NCBI GenBank assembly: GCA_036924285.1
Contig: JAYKYS010000008.1
Span: 13,935,001 to 13,999,000, forward strand
DNA length: 64,000 nucleotides
Reading direction: 5' to 3'
From: Asterella californica
Lineage: Eukaryota > Streptophyta > Marchantiopsida > Marchantiales > Aytoniaceae
Shown piece after piece: positions 55,620-64,000 of the stretch. Numbering within the stretch: position 1 is the first letter of the stretch; the number at the start of each line of letters is the position of its first letter. The translations under genes and the position numbers were made by a program. The notes under the pieces are model-generated. The model searched no databases and was not told where the DNA came from. It saw nothing but the letters and a program-made list of their open reading frames with translations.

Positions 55620-56250
55620 TTTCCTTTCCAAAGTGACTCGGTTTTAAATAACGCGGTTTTCGAAAGGAACGGCTTTAAGCAGGACAGTTTCAGTTAGATT
55701 CCACTTTGACTGGGTTGGTTCCCAAGCGAACTCTGTAACCGCATGCCCTGACCAATTAGACTAACATCCCCTGGCCAGTTACCAGGATCGAACTTGTTTT
55801 AGATGGTTCGGTTCAGACCAACTCAGAAACGGTTTACTTTAGAATTATGTAGATGATTTGATTTTGAAACGGTTTGATGTTTCAAATAAATCATCTTTAG
55901 GTGGTCTTCAAAATGAATGGTTTTTAAAAGTTTAGTTCCATAACCTCATGAAATATAATATAGTAGTAAATATCTTTTGTGGTAACAACATAAGTATTAT
56001 ATTTTCTGTTCTAAACTGAATTTTACAACATCATGTCAATATCATTTTGATCGAATAAAATCTACCAATTAATAGATAATGCAATTCAAGACTTTTATTT
56101 CAAATATATAGACAATTTAGTTTAGAGATCTTTAAAAGTTCTAGTTCATAAATAGTTTAATTAAGATACTGGAATCATTTAGTTTTAGTTTGTTCGGTTT
56201 TTGAGAAACGGTTCAATTACCATGCCGACTTGTAACCGTTTTCCAATTCT
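55620..56250. repeat. GGTT-rich degenerate sequence
   Basis: The plus strand repeats GGTTCGGTT, AAACGGTTT and GGTTTT words at irregular spacing. A similar tract is at 59520-59780. Likely debris of one old repeat family. No coding. Confidence 0.35.
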
Positions 56251-57815
56251 TCCAGTTTAATCTCTTCTCATCGTTCTCTTTGGGAAGCAAAAAGTGGACG
56301 CGAATCGCGATAGAGTATGGAACAGAATCGCGGGATCTGTTACGTCATCAGGTACGCACTTCGTAGGCGATCCGAGTGACGCTTCTGTAATCGTCGGCGC
56401 AATCGCCGGATATCTGCGACAGACCAGCTGAGGAGTAGTTGATTTGCGGGGGTAGGGGAAGTACGCACGTTTGAGGTCAGTCGGACGGTTCACCCATGAC
56501 GGACCTTGAAGCCGCCCATGAGTTCCGCCGGAAGTATGACATGCACTAGCCGGTAACTACTGCGCCAGACCCTCGTCATGAGCACGGCGAGAGTTTCACG
56601 GCAACCTCGTCGACTGCGGTACCGCCGAAACTTCTGCCCCGTAAGTCTCCAGCAGTTTCGGTTCGGTGACTTCGTTCGGTTCTGAAACCGTCTCTATCTG
56701 TCCGAGGCAAAGGACGAACGATTCATATTCCAGGGGAAAATGAAAGTGGTGGTAAGTTCTCTGAAATTCAGTAGGGTGAATTTTGTTTGCGGCTGATTTC
56801 AAGTCCACGTAGTGCTACGTAAGCCCTCCAGTAGGATCTTTTGTCTTTTCTTTTTCTTCTCCTAACGTGGAGCCGGACGGTTACCGGGACACGTTCTTTT
56901 AACTCCAGTTCTACGTAAGTCCGCCAATCGGAACGAATGATGTCTCAAGTCGGAAGGTTCGGCGTGCCTGAGCAAGACACGTAGCCGCAGCTAGAAAGTA
57001 TCATACGAGTGAGCGTCCGTTACCGTGAAGGTCCAGTTTCCGGCTACCTCGACTGCGACCCAAAGTGGTCGCGCTCTCCACCGACGCACGAAGACGGAAA
57101 GATGGCGACTTCTAGACCTAATTCTGTGCTCTTCGCCGCACATTCATGTAACCTGTTGTGAAACCAGATAGGGCAGTTACTGTTTCAAACTAAACTTGAG
57201 TTCTGTTATAGCTCAGACTTACATCAGCGTTTATCTCCTCCTCCTCACTAACTCAACAAAATATAGAAATCAATTCGCTCTTGTGTGTGGAAATCGAGTT
57301 AACTCAGGTGGTTAGACACGAGTTCACACGGCAACCAAGGACGTTTCCACGTGTGTAGAATTCTTCTTTTGACATTCATTTATAATAGTAGTATTAACTT
57401 ATGTGAATATGTTGATATTGTTGATTAATCCATAAATAATTACATAAATAACTTTTACACTGGGTGTAGCTTGCTAAACCTCTAACCAGATCTCCGCTAA
57501 GTTTTCTTTCCTCGCTAATTAACTCTACTAGGCAACACCCGCACTTAGCCCATGTCCTGTTGAATGGATGTCCACTCAATCCATTTCACTCTTTTCTTTT
57601 AAACTTAAACCAAACTTAAAATCTTTTTATTTATTCATTTTTGTATTTACTTCTTTTGTCAATCAGATATGCACTCTCTTGGAATATATTTGACTCTTGT
57701 ATGGTTTGTTCTGTACCTTCCCAAGATTGGGAAGGTAACCAGCATGCAAAAACGTGGGTTAAATTACCGCGTAGAATCACAGTGAAGATAAGTGCGAGGT
57801 ATGGTCTAAAACGTA
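56251..57815. other. GC-richer island, no accepted gene; then spacer
   Basis: 56260-57130 is clearly richer in G+C and CpG than its surroundings, but frames are closed by stops every 60-80 codons. An 11-bp-stem hairpin (TACCTTCCCAA) lies at 57714-57737. The remainder is AT-rich spacer. Confidence 0.4.
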
Positions 57816-58064
57816 AATAAGGCACTTGGATTAGCGAGACTAATCTCTTTCTTCTCTCTGATATTATTCAGAGCCTGCACCGAACTTCGAGACAGAAAAC
57901 CTCAACATCCACTTGGGCTAATCATTCTTTTTCTCGATAGAAGTTGAGGATGTTGTTGGACTGATGGCTCTTCCAAGTTCGCCATCACTGATCGACTTTC
58001 GGCTACACTAACTTAGTGACGGAGGCTGCATGCAGATGGAAATATGCATCCAAAGTGCCTTATT
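57816..58064. mobile_element. MITE with AATAAGGCACTT TIRs
   Basis: AATAAGGCACTTGGAT at the left and ATCCAAAGTGCCTTATT at the right form inverted ends with one extra base, each bordered by TA. About 249 bp, non-coding. A CCTCAACATCC / GAGGATGTTG pair lies inside. Tc1/mariner-type target preference is inferred from the TA. Confidence 0.7.
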
Positions 58065-58923
58065 TAGTAGTAGTAACTGGGGAAAAAATAAGAAAGTGGA
58101 TTAGCTTTTGTCACGATGGGAGAAGAGAGAAAAGAAGAAGAATCGTTTTGTGATATTATAAAACACAGTATATTAGATTTAAATTCTAGAAAACCATTTA
58201 GAATAACTGTTATTATGAACGAAAGGTAGAGATGCAGATTTTCCCATCATAACTCATAAGGTTAGGGTGAAAAAGTTTCACTTCTGAAACTACAAAACTA
58301 GCACCATATTACTAAGTAGAAATTAAACGATTTTCTCGAATAAATTATGCTGCATGATGGACTCTTCCATCTTGGAAGAGGTGAAGTGTCCAACTCTTCT
58401 CTCGAAAATTTACTGGATATGTGGAGAATAAAACATCGGTAAAGGATACTCCTATCATCGATCTTTCAGTGTTGAGAAATTCTCCAACTATTTTGTTTTC
58501 TAACAAAATATGCTATACAACAAAAAGTTCTCCCTCTTCCTTTCTTATTTTCACAATCGACGTATAACTATACTAACGCATAACGTAAAGCATTGAAAAT
58601 AATTCCATCGAGTAAAGTAATATCATGGGTAAGAAACGTAAAATCACTGGCAAGTAAAAAAATTCTCCATCTTATTTTACATAAGCTAATGCATTGCTCT
58701 GCTCGGCGTGTGCTTACGGGCAGTGGCTTACCCATTGCGTGCAGTGTATTACCCTATACAAAAGTAACCAAAAGCCTAAGCACACAACACATCCAGAAGG
58801 GTAAATCGTCTTCTGGTTTCATATAAACCAAAGTTTAACACAAAGATCACAAGTTGAAATCATATCTCCATCTCGCGAGAGAAGAATATATAAAAAGTGT
58901 TTCAATTTTTACTTTCTCTATTA

Positions 58924-59225
58924 GGGAGAGTCAAAGTTAAACACAAAGATTCCTGGACGTCTGGAAGAAAAAATTGTAATGCTAGTTCATCTAATTTTGT
59001 TTAATATATTATTTGTTATCTTTGAAAACTAAAATTTATAGACCTAGCATTTAGGTGTCCATTGCAACAAATCACATTCTAAACGAGTGAAAAATGAATA
59101 AGAAAAACACCACGTGCCACTCTTTTGAGCACTTCTGGATATACCCGTATATATCGTCCATGAATATTCCAACGGAATCCGTAACTCCACCCCGCAGTGG
59201 AAAAATATACAGGAAAGGAAGTGAC
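58924..59225. mobile_element. MITE, CAAAGTT-TIR family, copy 5
   Basis: GGGAGAGTCAAAGTTAAACAC after a TTA, then collinear with copy 1 through AAAGATTCCTGGACGTC, AGACCTAGCATTTAGGTG, CATTGCAACAAATCACATTC and ATATACAGGAAA. The right TIR is degraded, so that end is approximate. Confidence 0.7.
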
Positions 59226-59519
59226 AGACACGCGTCGTCTGAATCTCGCCTGTAGTAGAAGATTATAGACGTGCGTTTGATTTCCACGGTGAGTAGTTTC
59301 CGGAGCTCAAACGGAATAGCTCAGCATATGTGTATACGAAACACGGTCGTCAGGTCTTGATCGGTTTTTGCTTACAAGAAAACTCGATCTATGAAATCGG
59401 GAATTTCGCTCGGTGAAGTTGTTTCATCTAGATATCAAGAAATTTCCGATCAAATATGAACGTCAGACGGTCACCACGGTCAGTAACCACGGTCTGGAAA
59501 TAATTTTATTTTAAATTAG

Positions 59520-59780
59520 TTAGTTTGAATTTTATTCTCAATAATCCGGTTGGGTTTCAAACTGAATCGAACTCAGCATCAACCCATTTGAGGTTTTTAA
59601 TCGCATGGATGAATATTGACTCAATAATTCTCCCATATTTCGTTCTCCTACATGGTTGGGTTCCAAGGTGGTTCAGTTCTAACTAGTTTGGTTCCAAAAT
59701 GATTCAGTTTCAAACCATTTGGTTTGGTTCAAGTAGTTGAAAAACTGTTTTTGGTGTCAATTAGATTTAATTCCACCTTG
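59520..59780. repeat. GGTT-rich degenerate sequence, second tract
   Basis: Words such as GGTTCAGTT, GGTTGGGTT and TTTGGTTC recur. It resembles 55620-56250 in style, but alignment by eye is weak. Confidence 0.3.
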
Positions 59781-61900
59781 AGGAGTTGGTCAGCTGCACC
59801 TATTACAACTCTGATCATTCATTATCTCTTCTTTTTGTATTAACTATTAAGGTAAGAGCATGAGGCAAGTCTTGGCGCTTAGAACCATCTTTTCATACCT
59901 GGAATTTGGATCCTTCTTTGATATTCTTCCCTATTTTTTCTTTTGAAAAAGTCTTGATATCGTTGTTTGATCTTGTAATTCATCTGTATCACTTGGGATT
60001 TCCTCAAAGACTTGACTGGCTTCAATCTCTACAGATAATGACATCACAGCACTCTCATGCTCTCATTCATGGCCATACACGAGGAGTGTCCCTCTGGAAA
60101 TAAAGTGGAATAATATTTTCACTGGAAAAGATTAATGAGAATTGAAAAATATTATTCCAATTATATATGCAGGTAATGGGAGAGTTATTATGAAAGAGAC
60201 TCCGAAGGGTTGCTTCCAAGCTACGAGTACCGAGAGAGAGAGTGAGAAGTGCATTCCTGTGAGGATTTCTTGTTTCTTCTTGTTGGTTCCTCCATCGTCT
60301 CCACATCTCCACAGGTCGATAGCACACTTCTCGGACGAACAGTTGCACCTTTCAGTGCCTTCGTGGTAAGTGCGCAGATAGATCCATCCGTGGGAGCATT
60401 ATGCAGCTATCCTCTCCATATACATTCTCACAAGCGGCCCTGAAACAAGTTTTTGGGGGTGATTAGGTAGCAGTGAGAATCGATGGGAATTGCTCCTGTC
60501 ATAAGAGATTTGTACGTGCCAGCCCTTCACACAAGTCTGATGACTTGTTGATGATTACAAGGTGAACTGTTCTTTTCTGTCTTATTATCTTCAACAACAA
60601 CTATACATCTGAAGCAGATGAAGAAGAAAGTTCCACCACAGCTCACACTTTTGCTTGAGATAAGTTCCTTCGTGATTATGTTACATCTTTCATTGCAAGG
60701 TTCCAGTAACCCATTTTTGTTTGAATGTGAAAAGAGTTTTATTTTTGGATATCATGTTTCCCAACAAGTCAGTTGGGACGCATGAAGCTTACTAAGAATA
60801 GAGTAGTATGGAAAGGCTGAGCTTTCTGATGTCTTTTCATCTTATTCTGAGTCCTCTTTTAACTCTCTTGTACCCAAGTATTGCATACATATATGTACGG
60901 CAAGCTTACATTTTACAGAGAAAGATGATCACAGAGCATTATATCTGTCAAGATGGGCCACCATAGTAAGAATGGATTGTTCTGAGAAAACTCCAAACCA
61001 GTTTAGGCAACGATCTCTATTTCATGGGTATGACATTACAGCGAGCAGAGAGCTGTACACTAAGTCATCGATGCGCACCAAGACGAGGAGAAACTTCGTG
61101 GGGCCTAAGATTCCCTTGTGAAAGTAAATCGTGGATCAGGATGCTATGAGTAGGTCAGTATCTAAGTAATGAACCTACAGTAGTGATCAAACCGAGTGAA
61201 GTCAAGAGAACCATAGTCAAGGACAGTACTTCTGGGCCGGCAATGATGTTGTCCCGGGCAGATGTTTGGATAATCTTCTCTATCAGACTGCGGCTTCCAA
61301 TTGTCGGTCTAGCAGCAGAACAGTGTGCCAGAGTAATACGTTAGTCCATTATCAGGAAGAAACTCATCTCGAGTACTCAGGTCAATGATTACTGCAATTC
61401 AAGTCTCAGGAGGCAAGTTCTGTGTCGTCCTTCACTTAAGCTACAGCAGAACTTAAACCCTTATCAGTAGCTCTGCAGGAGGAGGAGTATGGAGTGAGAT
61501 GATGTGATAAATAACTTTATATTTGAATGTCTGAAGTTCCTCCCCACAGTAACTTCCTTCGAATAAGTTCAAAGGTTCAAAGGTTCAAAGGGGTATTAAA
61601 AGTAAATAAAAGAGTTTTTCTCTGGAAGTGAGTACGGCACATTCCGTAATATATGAGGCTTTAATCTCAAGACTAAAGTTACTATCAGTATCATTGTAGA
61701 AGCTTGAATATGTTCTTCACAAAAGCTGAGGCATTGTGAAAGAAAACTTTACAAAACATTGCTAAGCGTTAGCATATTAGAAAAGAGGGAGTTTAGATAT
61801 GGATAAATAGTTAACGTGTAACCTCATATTCCATTGCAAGCTCCTTGTTATTTCCCTTGAGTGATTTCTAGGGATGCTTTACTTTCACCTTTTCTCCAAG
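59781..61900. other. Spacer with scattered protein-like fragments
   Basis: No ORF is accepted. Short protein-like pieces on the plus strand (about 60205-60365, ending at GTGGTAAGTGCG, and about 60998-61110 reading HGYDITASRELYTKS) suggest that eroded coding DNA extends left from the relic at 61901, but they are not continuous. Confidence 0.3.
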
Positions 61901-62385
61901 GGTAAAGCTCCGAAGGTCAGGTACCTAAGAGATCAGGATGTGAAATTCTTGGAAGCCATCTGAGCGGGAGAAGTTGTCAACTGTGATGCTTTCTTCCATG
62001 CATATGTGCATACAGAGCTAGCTTATTTGGGCACCCCAGCAAGTGGGCACCTCACCCTCTTCTTCTACTACTTGTGTGTGTTCCAAGGGAACTTGAAGGA
62101 GGTTCAGTTGACCAAATATGGGCCAGGGAGGCCATAAGGAGTGAAAGAAGAGTCTTCCGAGGAGGAGGATTTGATGATACTATGCCTTCTTTTCCAATTT
62201 AAGTGCCTAAGGGAGGACCAAGCATCACCTCGAAGAAGATCACCAACCAGATAGGTGATTCCAGTGACGCAGAAGACATGTCGTCATCGAGGAGGATGGG
62301 ACCTAAGAGTGTTTCAAGGACAAGCACTTCTTATCTCGCGAATCCTGCACAAAGTGTGCTTATTAATTTATCTATTTGTAAATAA
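61901..62385 (+). pseudogene. Eroded coding relic, product unknown
   Basis: The plus strand reads GKAPKVRYLRDQDVKFLEAI, TGA, then VVNCDAFFHAYVHTELAYLG and SGHLTLFFYYLCVFQGNLKE, then TAA near 62138 and an acidic run (EESSEEED). After a frameshift near 62165-62175 it continues VPKGGPSITSKKITNQIGDS, SDAEDMSSSRRMGPK and so on to a stop at 62383. A hydrophobic/aromatic core followed by an acidic, Ser-rich, basic tail looks like the end of a former nuclear or mobile-element protein. No family recognised. Confidence 0.45.
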
Positions 62386-63529
62386 TAATGAGATTTTTAT
62401 TCCATATAATCTTTAACTAAATTCTGCCTAGGCTTTAGATCAAGCTAAAACTGAATCATAATATATATTACTCGGCTTCTAGATATAAGACTAAATATTG
62501 AACTCTATATTATATTATAATTTATTTCAAATTAATATTTCCCAATAAAAGGTTACCTTGAACTATAATTTCAATACACAATCTTTCTCTAAACCTTAGG
62601 AGATGCACATAATGTGTCAGAAGATTAGCTCTGTAGACTGATATCTGAGACAAAGTTCAGAGTTTAATAAACGTGAAAGTTTTGGTTTAGGATATAATTC
62701 TTCATGATATTTATGGTTAAATTCTTTAAGAAACTGACTCTATTGTAGAGTCAGTGCTTCCCTGAAGAGACTAGAAAAAACATAGTTGGAGAATATTTTA
62801 TTACAAGTAAGTCTGGATTCAATCATATCATTTTTATTTAATGGGCATCATTTCCCAGTTAAACATGTTTTAGCTCCTAATAAATTCGTCAAAAATTCTT
62901 AAAAGCTCTTAGAAAACTATCAAAGAATACGGTTGCCAAGCATATCCATTATACTTCAGTTATCACTTTGTTCTCAAGCTAATTTTGTTAATTTGCATTA
63001 GGATACTGCACTGATATATGTCTTCAATCTCCTCTTTCTGTTGAGTCCTCGCATGTTCACTCACTTCTCTCCATTCTGTCATAGCGTCTTAACTTGCTGG
63101 CTGCAACAGAATCAGGATTATATAAATTTTATCTTGGTTAGAGGTTTACAGCACTTGATTAATCACGCTTGCACATCGTATCAAATCCCCGTATTTGCTA
63201 ACTTTAAACCCTTCAACTTTCCTCATGATCAAGAGGAAGAGGAGGGACAAAAGAGGAGAAGAAGAGTATTACAAACTAACCAGAAGTAAATAAATAATCG
63301 AACAAAGTGCACTTCTGGCCGGGGAGGGGAAAAGGACAAGAGGGGAAGGCGCAGAGGATTATATAAATTTTTATTTTTGAAAATGTCTGGAAACACAGAG
63401 AGAGTAAGAGATAACTCATAAAGTTTGATTCCAGTGCCGCGCTTCAAAATATACAAGTCTGGGAACCACTGCTCATTAAACCACTAATGTATACTAAGTT
63501 TAATTTAATACCTAATCCTTCCGGCAATA
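62386..63529. other. AT-rich spacer, no gene seen
   Basis: No supported coding sequence. A CCTAATCCTTCCGGCAAT word near 63510-63527 resembles the arm of the hairpin at 52857-52908. Confidence 0.45.
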
Positions 63530-63880
63530 GGGATGTCAAAGTTAAAACTTTTCTGAAAAATTCGAGACGCGTGAGAGAGAGTTATGTTTCGACCAGTCTT
63601 CTCGCAGTTTTTTTTCGTGAACATCTCCTCCATAGATATTCGTAGGAAAAAATCACAGGATTTTTTTAACAGTCCTTTCACTCGTTTATTTTGCAATAAT
63701 AAATGTAGTATTTTAAATATCTATTTTCAGTGTTGAAAATTTGAAAATAATAATTAATATTGAGATAATAATGTCTATTTACAAAGACGTCCCAAAATAA
63801 ACCGCAATTCTACAGAAAGGTACCTGCAAGACTTTCTCTCTCAGCCGGTGAAAAATAGTTCTTCTTAACTTTGCCTTTTC
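63530..63880. mobile_element. MITE, CAAAGTT-TIR family, copy 6
   Basis: GGGATGTCAAAGTTAAAAC after a TA at the left. The right end, TTAACTTTGCCTTTTCC, is degraded. It is collinear with copy 2 through TTCGTAGG or GCAGG-type hairpin words, CTCTCTCAGCCG and GAAAAATAGTTCTTCTTAAC. Non-coding. Confidence 0.65.
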
Positions 63881-64000
63881 CAGAATATGTCTCTGCGTGG
63901 GTTGGACTGAACAATGTCAAGCCAGTTGACTAAACTCAGTGGTGTCGTGGATGTGGTCCTACCGCTTTGTTCTTTTTCATCGAAGGGTATCTGTAACGAG

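Noticed and set aside
56260..57130. CpG-rich island as a gene promoter or exon cluster
   Set aside because: No ORF longer than about 80 codons and no splice-like arrangement. Only composition is notable.

Overview
This is eukaryotic, repeat-dominated DNA, most likely from a plant or streptophyte alga. I found no intact host gene with a recognisable product. Two Ty3/gypsy LTR retrotransposons carry chromodomain-type integrases and primer-binding sites starting TGGTATCAG, the pattern of plant initiator tRNA-Met. A decayed non-LTR element looks like a type I associate with non-seed plants and charophyte algae. Small TIR elements (MITEs) of several families and AT-rich spacers fill the rest. The lineage is an inference, because nothing here is a reliable taxonomic marker.

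Layout. 251-1045 is a tandem array of about six 111-155 bp units. 4451-11702 is a minus-strand chromovirus-type LTR element with 1.1 kb LTRs and a GTGTT target duplication. It is broken by stops and frameshifts, and a block of its gag is inverted. It sits in an old plus-strand non-LTR element whose right part reads to about 14240. 14491-20000 holds MITEs, a 180-190 bp duplication, a perfect hairpin and a Mutator-like MITE with a 10-bp flanking repeat. 21145-23010 holds direct repeats and eroded coding DNA. 25237-26085 is an 80-bp minisatellite. 27308-34473 is a young plus-strand Ty3/gypsy element: its two 970-bp LTRs differ at five positions by eye, all transitions, and two in-frame TGA codons plus one frameshift break it. 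36831-40461 is a MITE cluster that includes two Mutator-like MITEs with 9-bp target duplications. 47346-48656 is the best candidate for a normal host gene: TATA motif, GTAAGT donor and a 127-codon ORF of unknown product. 50666-51301 and 61901-62385 are eroded protein-coding relics. 52695-52908 carries three perfect hairpins in about 215 bp. The right end has more MITEs.

How the parts relate. Most readable coding sequence is mobile-element sequence, now largely inactive. The non-autonomous elements must have been moved by transposases encoded elsewhere, since no intact transposase is visible. The recurring mutation type (TGG to TGA, CGA to TGA, transition-only LTR divergence) suggests decay driven by deamination of methylated cytosine. 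No CRISPR array, rRNA gene or prokaryote-style operon was seen, and I found nothing I would confidently call a new molecular system. The most unusual structures are the gag inversion, the Mutator-like MITE with a motif repeated three times in each arm, and the cluster of perfect hairpins.
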